A stretch of DNA of 64,000 bases from DATCBF01 sp964401995 (GTDB lineage Bacteria; Actinomycetota; Thermoleophilia; Solirubrobacterales; 70-9). Positions 17,219 through 25,886 of the stretch are shown piece after piece; the stretch's first letter is position 1, and every line of letters starts with the position of its first letter. A program made the translations under genes and the position numbers. Where the stretch lies: contig CAYOAP010000002.1 in the NCBI GenBank assembly GCA_964401995.1, positions 62,001 to 126,000 on the forward strand. Direction: 5' to 3'. The notes beneath the pieces were generated by a model, which saw only the letters and a program-made list of their open reading frames with translations, did not search any database and was not told the origin of the DNA.

Positions 17219-18382
17219 ATGGACCTCCTCGAGTATCAGGGCAAGCAGCTGTTCGCCAAGCACGGCGTTTCCGTGCCGGGCGGCGAGGTTGCGTCCACAA
17301 TCGAGGAGACGGTCGAGGCGGCTGAGCGGATCGGCTACCCGTGTGCGATCAAGGCCCAGGTCCTGATCGGCGGCCGTGGCAAGGCGGGCGGGATCAAGAT
17401 CGCCAAGGACGCGGCCGAGGCGCGCGAGTACGCCGCCGCGATCATCGGCATGGACATCGTCGGCCCGCACGGCGAGGGCCCGTTCCGCGTCGACCAGGTC
17501 TGGATCGAGGGCGGCTCCGACATCGCCTCCGAGTACTACGCCTCGGTCATCCTCGACCGCGGCGAGAAGAAGCTGCTGGCGATGGTCTCGGCCAAAGGCG
17601 GGATGGACATCGAGGCGGTCGCCGCCGAGGACCCCGACGCGCTGGTCAAGCGCCACATCGATCCCACCCGCGAGTTCGACGTCGCCGCCGCGCGCGAGAT
17701 CATCGACGCGGCTGGGCTCGATGAGGACGTCAGCGACCAGGCTGCCGAGGTGCTGGTCAAGCTGGCCGAGGTCGCGACCAGCGAGGACGCCAACCTGATC
17801 GAGGTCAACCCGCTGATCGTCACCGCCGACCGCCAGGTCGTCGCCCTCGACGCCAAGGTCACGATCGACGGCAACGCCCTCTTCCGCCACCAGGACCTGG
17901 CCGAGATCGCCGACACGGTCGACGATCCGCAGGAGGCGATGGCGAAGGAGAAAGGCCTCACCTACGTCAAGCTCGACGGCAACGTCGGCATCCTCGCCAA
18001 CGGCGCCGGGCTCTGCATGTCGACCCTGGACGTCGTCGCCCAGGCGGGCGGCGCGCCGGCCAACTTCCTCGACGCCGGCGGCGGCTCCAAAGCCGAGGCG
18101 ATCGTCAACGCGCTCGAAGTGATCGTCTCCGACACCAAGGTCAGTGCCATCCTCTTCAACATCTTCGGCGGCATCACCCGCTGCGACGAGATCGCCAAGG
18201 GCATCGTCACCGCCTCCGGCCAGCTCGACCTCGGTGTGCCGCTGGTCGTCCGCCTCGACGGCACCAACTCCGAGGAGGGGCTGCGGATCCTGGCCGAGGC
18301 CGATCTGCCCAACCTGCACCAGGAGAAGACGATGCTCGACGCCGCGCGCCGCGTGGTCGAACTGGCGGGGGGCGCTTCATGA
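17219..18382 (+). CDS. sucC: Succinyl-CoA ligase, beta subunit
   Basis: 387 residues, full length. With SucD it interconverts succinyl-CoA and succinate while making ATP or GTP in the TCA cycle. MDLLEYQGKQLFAKHGV is the family start; the ATP-grasp core includes KAQVLIGGRGKAGGIK, NPLIVT, LDGNVGILANGAGLCM and NIFGGITRCDEIAKGI. It overlaps sucD by ATGA, the usual sucCD coupling. Confidence 0.96.
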   Translation: MDLLEYQGKQLFAKHGVSVPGGEVASTIEETVEAAERIGYPCAIKAQVLIGGRGKAGGIKIAKDAAEAREYAAAIIGMDIVGPHGEGPFRVDQVWIEGGSDIASEYYASVILDRGEKKLLAMVSAKGGMDIEAVAAEDPDALVKRHIDPTREFDVAAAREIIDAAGLDEDVSDQAAEVLVKLAEVATSEDANLIEVNPLIVTADRQVVALDAKVTIDGNALFRHQDLAEIADTVDDPQEAMAKEKGLTYVKLDGNVGILANGAGLCMSTLDVVAQAGGAPANFLDAGGGSKAEAIVNALEVIVSDTKVSAILFNIFGGITRCDEIAKGIVTASGQLDLGVPLVVRLDGTNSEEGLRILAEADLPNLHQEKTMLDAARRVVELAGGAS

Positions 18383-19254
18383 GCATCATCGTCGGCAGCG
18401 AGACCAAGCTCGTCGTCTCCGGCCTGACCGGCCGCGAGGGCTCTTTCCACGGGCTGCGCAACCAGGCCTACGGGACCGACCTCGTCGCCGGGGTCACGCC
18501 CGGCAAGGGCGGCCAGGACGTCGAGGGCGTGCCGATCTTCGACACAATCAAGGAGTCGGTCGACGAGGCCGGCGCCAACACCTCGATGATCTTCGTGCCG
18601 GCGCGCTTCGCCGCCCCGGCGATCGACGAGGCGATCGAGTCCGGGGTCGAGACGGTGATCGCGATCACCGAGGGGATCCCGGTGCTCGACATGCTGAACA
18701 CCTACTGGAAGGCGAAGCAGGCCGGCGTGCGGCTGATCGGGCCGAACTGCCCCGGCGTGCTCTCGCCCGGCAAGGCCAACGTCGGCATCATCCCGGCCCA
18801 GTTCTTCGACCCTGGCAAGATCGGCGTCGTCTCCAAGTCGGGGACCCTGACCTACCAGATCGGCAACGAGCTGAAGCAGGCGGGCGAGGGCAACTCCTCG
18901 ATCGTCGGCATCGGCGGCGACCCGATCGTCGGCTCCGACTTCATCGACATCCTCACCATGTACGAGGCCGATCCCGAGACCGAGCTGATCGTGATGGTCG
19001 GCGAGATCGGCGGCGACGCCGAGGAGCGGGCGGCGGAGTTCATCTCCTCCGAGGTCTCGAAGCCGGTCGTCGCCTACATCGCCGGCTTCACCGCGCCCCC
19101 TGGCAAGCAGATGGGCCACGCCGGCGCGATCATCTCCGGCTCCTCGGGGACGGCGCAGGCGAAGAAAGACGCGCTTGAAGCCAAGGGCGTGCGGGTCGGG
19201 CAGAGCCCGAGCGAGGCGGCGCAGATCGCTGTCGAAACGCTGCGCGCTTCCTAG
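18379..19254 (+). CDS. sucD: Succinyl-CoA ligase, alpha subunit
   Basis: 291 residues. The CoA-binding Rossmann domain holds VSGLTGREGSFH and GVTPGKGGQ; the phosphorylated His is in GHAGAIISGSSGTAQAK. GPNCPGVLSPGKANVGIIP is the second alpha-subunit signature. Start ATG overlaps the sucC stop. The TAG shares CTAG with the stop of the convergent gene. Confidence 0.96.
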   Translation: MSIIVGSETKLVVSGLTGREGSFHGLRNQAYGTDLVAGVTPGKGGQDVEGVPIFDTIKESVDEAGANTSMIFVPARFAAPAIDEAIESGVETVIAITEGIPVLDMLNTYWKAKQAGVRLIGPNCPGVLSPGKANVGIIPAQFFDPGKIGVVSKSGTLTYQIGNELKQAGEGNSSIVGIGGDPIVGSDFIDILTMYEADPETELIVMVGEIGGDAEERAAEFISSEVSKPVVAYIAGFTAPPGKQMGHAGAIISGSSGTAQAKKDALEAKGVRVGQSPSEAAQIAVETLRAS

Positions 19255-20192
19255 TTCCTGGCCGATCCTCCTGAGGTTGCGTTGAGGATGCGGCGCAGCT
19301 CCTCGGCCACGGCGCGACCCTCCTGTTCCATGCGTCGAGAGGTGAGGCGGACCACTCGGTAGCCCGCTGCCTGGAGGGCGGCGTCTCTGGCTCGGTCTCG
19401 CTCGAAGGCCGCTCTGTGGTGGTGGAAGGTCCAGCTGTCGAGCTCGACCATCAGGCGTTTGGCTGGCCAGAAAGCGTCCACCTCTTTGCCCTCGATGACC
19501 ACGTTGGCCAGGGGCTGGGGGAGGTTGTGCTCCCGGCAGAAGATGATGAAGCGATCCTCTAGCGGCGAGTTGGTGGTGTCGGGAGCCTGGGCGGCGGCAA
19601 TAAGGGGACGAATCTTGCGGAGGCCATGGCGGCCGCGGCCTCGCTCGCAGATGCTCTCCAGCGCTCTCATTCGCAGAAGGTTGAGCCGGTCTGCCTCCTC
19701 GAAAGCTCGCTTCAGGCCCTGCTCATCGATGGCTTCGGCAAGATCAAAGAGCGTGCGGGCGACGGAGGTGACGGGAATGGCGTCGCGTATGGCGCGGTCA
19801 TCTGGGTGGATTCGCCCGCTATGTAGACGAATGCCCGAACGACCGGGATGACCATGCGGGGACGTGACGTCGATCGGCGAGCATGGTCGTTGCAATCCCC
19901 AAAGTGCAGCGGCGCTCCTGTGGCTCAGAAGCGCTCCCTCACCACAGGCAAGTGCGGCGGCGAGCCAGCGACCGCGCTGGTTCAGAGTTCTGTGTCCCAC
20001 CAGGTAGACGCCACTGTGCACAGCATGCAGCCGTCCCTGCTTGATTCGATGGGCGATTGCGCCGCGCCCGAGCCCCAGCCCGAGCAACTGTGCCCGCGAA
20101 ATCACCCCGTACTGCTGAGTCGCCAGCTCGGCAAGGGCCCGATCCCCTTCTGAGGAAGCACGTGAGTGAGATTTGGCATGCATGTCATGCAT
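19251..20192 (-). CDS. AbiEi-like antitoxin-type winged helix fused to DUF559 (PD-(D/E)XK-like) domain
   Basis: About 313 residues from the ATG at 20192; the ATG at 20183 is equally possible because neither has a good ribosome binding site. The N-terminal 80 residues (ALAELATQQYGVISRAQLLGLGLG...HAVHSGVYLVGHRTL) match the AbiEi/type IV antitoxin N-terminal domain. The C-terminal part has EVDAFWPAKRLMVELDSW and RDAALQAAGYRVVRLTSRR, typical of DUF559, a very-short-patch-repair-like nuclease fold (Glu, Asp, Glu visible). This architecture is common in actinobacteria and has no established function. An open frame continues 300 bp upstream but overlaps the aminotransferase gene. Confidence 0.8.
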   Translation of the reverse strand: MHDMHAKSHSRASSEGDRALAELATQQYGVISRAQLLGLGLGRGAIAHRIKQGRLHAVHSGVYLVGHRTLNQRGRWLAAALACGEGALLSHRSAAALWGLQRPCSPIDVTSPHGHPGRSGIRLHSGRIHPDDRAIRDAIPVTSVARTLFDLAEAIDEQGLKRAFEEADRLNLLRMRALESICERGRGRHGLRKIRPLIAAAQAPDTTNSPLEDRFIIFCREHNLPQPLANVVIEGKEVDAFWPAKRLMVELDSWTFHHHRAAFERDRARDAALQAAGYRVVRLTSRRMEQEGRAVAEELRRILNATSGGSARN

Positions 20193-20261
20193 AAGCTCAC
20201 GCACGTCGAAACTCTCCCCCCAGGCGTCGGCCATGCGGGGGCGTTGGTAGTGTCGGGGGCG

Positions 20262-21365
20262 ATGGCTAACGACTCGATTTCCTTTGCCCGGGGGGCGCCC
20301 AGCGCCGACATCCTTCCTCACGCCGCGGTGCGCGATGCGGCTGGGATTGCGCTTGCCGAGGACTGGGAGAAGGCGCTCTCTTATGGGACCGGGATCGGCC
20401 ACCCCGGGCTCTGCCAGTGGGTCGCTGAGCGGCATGGGGGCCTTGACGCCTCGCAGGTGATGATCGCCAACGGGTCGATGGAGGCCGCGTCGATGCTGTT
20501 CGACCATCTGCTCGAGCCCGGCGACCGCGTTGTCGTCGAGCAGCCGACCTACGACCGCACCCTGCTCTTGCTGCAGCGCGCCGGGGTCGAGCTGGTGCCG
20601 GTGCCGCTGGAGTCAGATGGTCTTGACATCGCGGCGCTGGAAGCAGCTCTGGCCGAGGGGCCGATCAAGTTCGCCCACGTCATCCCCAACTTCCACAACC
20701 CCGCCGGTTGCACGCTCTCGGCCGCCAAGCGCGTGCGCCTGGTCGAGCTGGCCGCCGAGCACGGCTTCTGGATCTTCGAGGATGACCCCTACCGCGAGCT
20801 GCCCTTCGAGGGGGAGGCGTTGGAGACGATGCTCTCGATCGACAAGGCCGAGCGCGTCTTCCACGCCTCGTCCTTTTCCAAGACCGTCAGCCCGGGAGTG
20901 CGGGTCGGCTATCTGGTCGGCCCCGCCGGGGAGATCGCCAAGCTCGCCAAGCGGGCCAACGAGACCTACATCTCGCCGAACATGCTGGCCGAGGCCGTGG
21001 TTCTGGAGCTTTGCCGCTCCGGTGAGCTCGACCGCAACATCGAGTTCGTCAAAGGTGCGCTGCGCGAGCGGCGCGACGCGCTGGTCGAGGCGCTGCGCGA
21101 GCAGATCCCCGAGGCCGAGTTCGTCGTGCCCGGCGGTGGCTACTTCCTCTGGGCCGACCTGGCCGAGGGCACCGACACCGTGACCTTGCTGGCCGAGGCC
21201 AAGGGCGAGGGCGTCGCCTTCGTCGCTGGGCCCGATTTCATGATCGACGGCGGCGAGAACAGCCTCCGCTTCTCCTTCGCCAGCGTCCCGCCCGAGCGGA
21301 TCGCCGAGGGCGTCTCACGCGTGGCCCGGGCGCTGGAGCGGATCCGCTCCGCCTCGCCCGCCTGA
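20262..21365 (+). CDS. PLP-dependent aminotransferase, class I/II (2-aminoadipate/LysN-like)
   Basis: 367 residues from the ATG giving MANDSISFARGAPSAD. The PLP Lys207 is in SSFSKTVSPGVRVGYLVGP; FEDDPYRELPF carries the cofactor Asp and Tyr, and HVIPNFHNPAGCT the Asn. This set groups with MocR-type domains and LysN/2-aminoadipate transaminases. An upstream in-frame ATG (20166) would add 32 poorly conserved residues that overlap the divergent gene, so 20262 is preferred. Substrate uncertain. Confidence 0.88.
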   Translation: MANDSISFARGAPSADILPHAAVRDAAGIALAEDWEKALSYGTGIGHPGLCQWVAERHGGLDASQVMIANGSMEAASMLFDHLLEPGDRVVVEQPTYDRTLLLLQRAGVELVPVPLESDGLDIAALEAALAEGPIKFAHVIPNFHNPAGCTLSAAKRVRLVELAAEHGFWIFEDDPYRELPFEGEALETMLSIDKAERVFHASSFSKTVSPGVRVGYLVGPAGEIAKLAKRANETYISPNMLAEAVVLELCRSGELDRNIEFVKGALRERRDALVEALREQIPEAEFVVPGGGYFLWADLAEGTDTVTLLAEAKGEGVAFVAGPDFMIDGGENSLRFSFASVPPERIAEGVSRVARALERIRSASPA

Positions 21366-21426
21366 GCGGCCTCGCTCCCGAAGCCCTTGCCCCAGCGGCT
21401 CGGATTGAGGTACAAATCATCGATTA

Positions 21427-22104
21427 GTGAATAGTTTTCGAGTAGAGAGATCGAGTCCCCGCGAGGACGGCGCCGTCGCCAGCATGGCCAAAGCCCCCGT
21501 GTCGCGGCGCAAGTTCATGGCCCTGACCGGTGGCTCGGCCGCCCTGGCCGCTGTTCTCGCCGCCTGTGGCAACGACGCGGCTACCACGAGCAGCACGGGC
21601 GGCGTCACCAGCGAAACCGAGCAGTTCGGCAAGGGCGACATCGGAATCCTCAACTACGCCCTGACCCTTGAGTACCTGGAGACGGCCTTCTACAAGGACG
21701 TGATCAAGAGCGGCCTCTTCAAGGGCGCCGACTTGGAGATGATGCGCAAGTTCGGCAGCGAGGAGGCCGAACACGTCTCGGCCCTGGCCGCCGCCGTCAA
21801 GCAGATGGGCGGCACACCGGCGCCGGCGCCGAAAACCAAGTTCGCTTTGAAGAACAAGAAATCTGCGTTGGAACTGGCATCGACGCTGGAGGGCCTCGGC
21901 GCCGCCGCGTACCTCGGGCAGATGCCGAACATCCAGAGCCCGTCTGTCTTGGCTTCGGCGCTCGCGATCCACAGCGTCGAGGCTCGCCACGCGTCGGCCA
22001 TCAACTCACTGCACGGCGAATCGGTGGCTCCCAACGGCGCCCTTGCCAGGCCAGCGGACGCCGAAACGGTCCTCAAGTTGGTCGAACCCTTCATCGTCGG
22101 CTGA
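21427..22104 (+). CDS. Tat-exported lipoprotein with ferritin-like domain (pair 1, A subunit)
   Basis: 225 residues from GTG. A twin-arginine signal SRRKFMALTGG (Arg27-Arg28) ends in lipobox LAAC (Cys47). The rest is a four-helix ferritin-like domain (PF13668-type): LEYLETAFY, EEAEHVSALAAAV, LELASTLEGLGAAAY and SVEARHASAI supply the Glu and Glu-x2-His ligands expected for a di-iron site. It is strongly similar to the protein at 23186. The one-base overlap with the next gene (TGATG) couples them. Substrate or iron-storage role unknown; electrons could come from the cupredoxin encoded nearby. Confidence 0.85.
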   Translation: MNSFRVERSSPREDGAVASMAKAPVSRRKFMALTGGSAALAAVLAACGNDAATTSSTGGVTSETEQFGKGDIGILNYALTLEYLETAFYKDVIKSGLFKGADLEMMRKFGSEEAEHVSALAAAVKQMGGTPAPAPKTKFALKNKKSALELASTLEGLGAAAYLGQMPNIQSPSVLASALAIHSVEARHASAINSLHGESVAPNGALARPADAETVLKLVEPFIVG

Positions 22105-22688
22105 TGGCCAGCGGCGACCTCACCCGCAGCGAGGTGATCCTCAAGGGAGCGTTTGCGGCTGGGGCCGTCTATGGCGTCGGCACGGCCGGCCCCTTCGTCC
22201 GCAAGGCGCTCGCTGTGGCAGGAGGCAGCGATGTCGACACCCTCAACTTCGCCCTTGCCTTCGAGCAGATGGAGTCGGCCTTTTACAAGGGGGCATACGC
22301 CAAGGTCAGAGGCGGCAAGCTGGATCTTCTTATCGGGCTGCTGGCCGACTATGAGCCGCAGCATGTCACCGCGCTTGCCGCTGCGATCAAGCAGCTTGGC
22401 GGCAAGCCGGCAACGGCGCCGAAATTTGACTTCACCTACAGCGACGACGCCGGCCTGCTGCGGCTGGCGCAGACGATCGAGGACACCGCTGTCGGCGCCT
22501 ACAACGGCCTCATCCCCTTGCTCAAGGACAAAGAAGCGCTGGCGACGGCCGCGGCGATCGCCCAGGTCGAGGGGCGGTTCGCGGCGATGGTCCGGCAGCG
22601 GAACGGGGTGGCGCCAGCGCCTGACGCGTTTGACCCCGCTCTGGATGAATCTCAGGTTCGCGTGGCCATGAAGCCGTTTATCCAGTGA
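22104..22688 (+). CDS. Ferritin-like protein (pair 1, B subunit), divergent
   Basis: 194 residues, paralogous to the B subunit at 23913. The N-terminus LTRSEVILKGAFAAGAVYGVG looks like a Tat signal in which the second Arg is replaced by Ser. Ligand motifs are QMESAFY, EPQHVTALAAAI and then VEGRFAAMV, where the second His of the B2 paralogue (VEARHAAAI) has become Phe. A metal-site defect is therefore likely in this copy. Its last 11 bp overlap the convergent cupredoxin gene. Confidence 0.82.
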   Translation: MASGDLTRSEVILKGAFAAGAVYGVGTAGPFVRKALAVAGGSDVDTLNFALAFEQMESAFYKGAYAKVRGGKLDLLIGLLADYEPQHVTALAAAIKQLGGKPATAPKFDFTYSDDAGLLRLAQTIEDTAVGAYNGLIPLLKDKEALATAAAIAQVEGRFAAMVRQRNGVAPAPDAFDPALDESQVRVAMKPFIQ

Positions 22689-23064
22689 CCGTGATCGTCC
22701 CTTTCATGAAGGGATGAAAGGCGCAGAAGTACTGGAAGGTGCCGGGCGTTTCGAAGCTCACCGTCTTGCTCTTGCCGGGGGCGATGGTGCCGGTGTCGAG
22801 CGCGCCTGAGTCGGTCGCGGTCGCCGTGTGGTTGGTCGAGTCGTCGTTGCTGAACTTGACCGTGGCGCCCTTGGCAACCGTCAGATCGGCGGGGGCAAAG
22901 GCGTAGTCCTTGATCGTGACGGCTTTGGGGCCGGCGGCTGTGGAGGAAGTGGACGTGGAGCTGCCGCCGCTGCTGCCACAGCCAGCGAGGCCGGCGACAA
23001 GCGCCAGGGCCATCAGGGAGAGCATCAGGGCGGGTGAGATGAGGACGTAGCGGGGAGGTTTCAT
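22678..23064 (-). CDS. Cupredoxin-like (plastocyanin/amicyanin-type) lipoprotein
   Basis: 128 residues. Lipoprotein signal with lipobox LAGC (Cys29), then a Ser/Thr linker and a type I copper domain: KDYAFAPADLTVAKGATVKF, with ligands His79, Cys114 (YFCAFH), His117 and Met120 (FHPFMKG) in the correct C-x2-H-x2-M spacing. It is predicted to be an extracytoplasmic one-electron carrier. It sits between the two ferritin-like gene pairs on the opposite strand, so it may serve them as an electron carrier (inference). Confidence 0.88.
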   Translation of the reverse strand: MKPPRYVLISPALMLSLMALALVAGLAGCGSSGGSSTSTSSTAAGPKAVTIKDYAFAPADLTVAKGATVKFSNDDSTNHTATATDSGALDTGTIAPGKSKTVSFETPGTFQYFCAFHPFMKGTITVTG

Positions 23065-23185
23065 GCCCCTTCCTTACGTGCGCCGACGCCCGATCGGTTC
23101 ACCGGATCTGCGCCCGCAGTGATCCAGCCCCGCCGGGGGCCGCGTAGGTGTGGACAGAAGCGCAAACCACGAGGAGACGAAAACA

Positions 23186-23878
23186 ATGCCTGAGAGCAAA
23201 GAACGCGAGAGGCCCACCGTCCCGCCCGCGGACAGCGCCATCGCCCGTGTGGTCAAAGATCCTGTGTCGCGGCGCAAGTTCATGGCCCTGACCGGTGGCT
23301 CCGCCGCCCTGGCAGCCTTTCTGGCCGCCTGCGGCAGCGATAGCGGCACCACGACCACCAGCACTGCCAGCAGCGGCGGCACAACCGGCACCGAGCAGTT
23401 CGGCAAGGGCGACATCGGAATCCTCAACTACGCCCTGACCCTGGAGTACCTGGAGACGGCCTTCTACAAGGACGTGATCAAGAGCGGCCTCTTCAAGGGC
23501 GCCGAACTGGAAACGATCAAGAAGTTCGGCAGCGAGGAGGCTGAACACGTCGCGGCCCTGACCGCTGCCGTCAAGCAGATGGGCGGCACCCCCGCCCCGA
23601 TGCCGAAAACCAAGTTCCCGCTGTCGAGCGCCAAATCGGTGCTTGAACTGGCCTCGACGGTCGAGAACCTTGGCGCCGCGGCCTACCTCGGCCAGGCCGC
23701 CAACATCAAGAGCCCGGCCGTGCTGGCCTCAGCGCTCGCGATCCACAGCGTCGAGGGCCGCCACGCCTCGGTGCTCAACACGCTGATCGGCGAATCGATC
23801 ACCCCCGATGGCGCCTTCGCCAAGCCGGCGGACGCGGCAACCGTCCTCAAGTCGGTCGAACCCTTCATCGTCAGCTGA
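23186..23878 (+). CDS. Tat-exported lipoprotein with ferritin-like domain (pair 2, A subunit)
   Basis: 230 residues. Arg29-Arg30 of SRRKFMALTGG followed by lipobox Cys49. Same domain as the gene at 21427, with LEYLETAFY, EEAEHVAALTAAV, LELASTVENLGAAAY and SVEGRHASVL all intact. The ATG at 23186 follows GAGGAGACGAAAACA. The A-B gene order repeats that of pair 1, so the pairs arose by tandem duplication; the two A proteins are near-identical over the helices. Confidence 0.87.
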   Translation: MPESKERERPTVPPADSAIARVVKDPVSRRKFMALTGGSAALAAFLAACGSDSGTTTTSTASSGGTTGTEQFGKGDIGILNYALTLEYLETAFYKDVIKSGLFKGAELETIKKFGSEEAEHVAALTAAVKQMGGTPAPMPKTKFPLSSAKSVLELASTVENLGAAAYLGQAANIKSPAVLASALAIHSVEGRHASVLNTLIGESITPDGAFAKPADAATVLKSVEPFIVS

Positions 23879-23912
23879 CGCGGCGAGCGAAGCTAAAAAG
23901 GAGAACAAGACA

Positions 23913-24548
23913 ATGAGCAATGAACTGGTTCATCCCGAGCTCGCCGACGTCCACGTCGTCGAGGACAGTGGCGACCTCTCCCGCAGCGAGGTGATCCTCA
24001 AGGGAGCGCTGGCCGCGGGCGCCGTCTACGGCGTCGGCATGGTCGGCCCCTTCGTCCGCAACGCGCTGGCGATGTCGGATGGCGGCGATGTCGGCATCCT
24101 CAACTTCGCCCTCACGCTCGAGTATCTGGAGTCGACCTTCTACAAGGAAGCGCAGACCCGGGCCAAGGCGAGCGGCGAACTGAAGAGCCTGATCGGCCTT
24201 CTGGCCAGCGACGAGCAGCAGCACGTCGAAGCGCTCACCGCTTCGATCAAGCAGCTCGGCGGCAAGCCGGTGGCGGAGCCGAAGTTCGACTTCCCCTACA
24301 GCGACACCGCCGGCTTCCTCAAACTCGCCCAGACGTTCGAGGACACCGGCGTCAGCGCCTACAACGGCGCCGCGCCCTCGATCAAGAGCAAAGAAGTGCT
24401 GGGCGCGGCGGGCTCGATCGTCCAGGTCGAGGCACGGCACGCGGCGGCGATCCGGCTGCAGAACAAGCAGGAACCGGCCCCCGACGCGTTCGATCCCTCG
24501 CTCGACGAATCGCAGGTGTTGACCGCTGTGAAACCGTTCATCCAGTGA
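23913..24548 (+). CDS. Ferritin-like protein (pair 2, B subunit)
   Basis: 211 residues. LSRSEVILKGALAAGAVYGVG is a Tat-like start lacking the second Arg; no lipobox follows. The ferritin-like domain has LEYLESTFY, EQQHVEALTASI and VEARHAAAI, so the di-iron ligands appear complete here, unlike in pair 1. A Shine-Dalgarno AAAAAGGAG lies 8-10 bp upstream. Without its own twin arginine it may be co-exported with the A subunit as a hitchhiker (inference). Confidence 0.85.
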   Translation: MSNELVHPELADVHVVEDSGDLSRSEVILKGALAAGAVYGVGMVGPFVRNALAMSDGGDVGILNFALTLEYLESTFYKEAQTRAKASGELKSLIGLLASDEQQHVEALTASIKQLGGKPVAEPKFDFPYSDTAGFLKLAQTFEDTGVSAYNGAAPSIKSKEVLGAAGSIVQVEARHAAAIRLQNKQEPAPDAFDPSLDESQVLTAVKPFIQ

Positions 24549-24570
24549 TCGAACTGGGTATCTGAGCGCA

Positions 24571-25152
24571 ATGAAGGTGCGACGAGAGAAGGCGGAGCGC
24601 CTCGCGGACGAGGAGCTGATGCCCCTGATCGGGGAGAAGGACCCCGCCGCCTTCGAGGTCTTCTACGACCGTCACGGAGGCGCCGCCTACTCGCTGGCGT
24701 ATCGAATCGTCGGCGAGCGGGCGGTGGCCGAAGATGTGACCCAGGAGGCCTTCATCTCGATCTGGCGCAGCGGCGCGCGCTTTGACCAGGCGCGCGGCAG
24801 CGTCAGGTCGTGGATGCTCAGCATCGTCCGCAACCGGGCGATCGACGTCCTCCGCAGCAAGGCGGGACGGGCGCCGAAACTGTCCTTCGACGACGATGCG
24901 ATCCTTGAGGCCCGCCCCTCGGAGGAGTTCACAGATGAGGAGGCGCTGCGGCGGGAGACAGCGCAGGAGCTGCGGGGGGCGCTCGGCGAGCTGCCCAACG
25001 ATCAGTCGAAGGTGATCGAGCTCGCTTACTTCGCCGGCTTCAGCCACTCGGAGATCGCTGAGGTGCTGGGAGTCCCGCTTGGCACGGTGAAGGGAAGGAT
25101 GCGGCTCGGCTTGGAGAAGATTCGCGGACAGCTGGCGGAGGGATTGGCATGA
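24571..25152 (+). CDS. ECF sigma factor, SigK-like
   Basis: 193 residues, two-domain sigma-70 ECF. Region 2: FYDRHGGAAYSLAYRIVGE, DVTQEAFISIWRS and RSWMLSIVRNRAIDVLR. Region 4: GFSHSEIAEVLGVPLGTVKGRMRLGLEKIR. The gene is 22 bp downstream of the B2 ferritin-like gene, so it may be co-transcribed and may drive the cluster. It overlaps the anti-sigma gene (ATGA), the usual arrangement for a cognate pair. Confidence 0.92.
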   Translation: MKVRREKAERLADEELMPLIGEKDPAAFEVFYDRHGGAAYSLAYRIVGERAVAEDVTQEAFISIWRSGARFDQARGSVRSWMLSIVRNRAIDVLRSKAGRAPKLSFDDDAILEARPSEEFTDEEALRRETAQELRGALGELPNDQSKVIELAYFAGFSHSEIAEVLGVPLGTVKGRMRLGLEKIRGQLAEGLA

Positions 25153-25877
25153 GCGAGAAAGATCACGACCTGCGGCGCGAGGAGATCGCGGCCTACCTGC
25201 TCGATTCGCTTGAGCCGGCGGAGGCGACCGACCTGGAGCGCCACCTTGAAGGGTGCGTCGAGTGCCGGACCGAGCTTGAGTGGCTGCGGCCGGCGATCCA
25301 GGCGCTGCCGGAGTCGGTGGAGCGCGTCGATGCGCCGCCGGCCCTGCGCGCCCGCGTCATGGACGAGGTCCAGGCCGATGCGAAGCGGGCGAGGGCGGCC
25401 CGGGAAGGCACAGGCGCGGCCGGCAAGGAAGGCTTCTGGAGTCGAGTGCTCGGCGATCGGGGGCCGCTCGGCCTGCGCCCGGTGGCAGGCGTTGCCGTCC
25501 TCGCCCTCGTGGTCGCCGCTGTCGCCGGCTACGCGATCGGCGGCGGCGGGTCCGGCGGCGGCAGCAGCACGGTCGTCGCCAACGCCGGCAAGGCGCCCGG
25601 CGTCACCGCCAGGGTCGTCAGCAACGGCGACTCCGGCACCCTGCGCCTCGCCAACGTTCGCGAGATCCCCTCCGACAAGGTCCTGCAGGCATGGGTCCGG
25701 CGCGGCGACAAGGTCGTCTCCGCCCACGCCCTTTTCGTGCCTGACAACAAAGGCGTGGCGACGGCGACGATTCCCAACATGGAAGGCGTCGAAGTGGTGA
25801 TGGTCACAGCCGAGCCGCGTGGGGGCAGCGCCCAGCCGACCTCGGAACCGATCGTCAGCGTCTCGATGCCGCAGTAG
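25149..25877 (+). CDS. Membrane-bound anti-sigma factor, RskA-like
   Basis: 242 residues. The N-terminal zinc-binding anti-sigma domain (ZAS) has His32, Cys36 and Cys39 (RHLEGCVECR). One membrane span lies at about 111-131, then a Gly/Ser stretch, then an extracytoplasmic RskA-type domain ending in VVSAHALFVPDNKGVATA and EPRGGSAQPTSEPIVSV. It should hold the preceding sigma factor at the membrane until an extracytoplasmic signal triggers release. Confidence 0.92.
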   Translation: MSEKDHDLRREEIAAYLLDSLEPAEATDLERHLEGCVECRTELEWLRPAIQALPESVERVDAPPALRARVMDEVQADAKRARAAREGTGAAGKEGFWSRVLGDRGPLGLRPVAGVAVLALVVAAVAGYAIGGGGSGGGSSTVVANAGKAPGVTARVVSNGDSGTLRLANVREIPSDKVLQAWVRRGDKVVSAHALFVPDNKGVATATIPNMEGVEVVMVTAEPRGGSAQPTSEPIVSVSMPQ

Positions 25878-25886
25878 CGGCGGTGC

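Noticed and set aside
20193..20507. N-terminal extension of the DUF559-type gene
   Set aside because: It overlaps the divergent aminotransferase gene, has low protein character, and the AbiEi-like domain starts after residue 10 of the shorter version.
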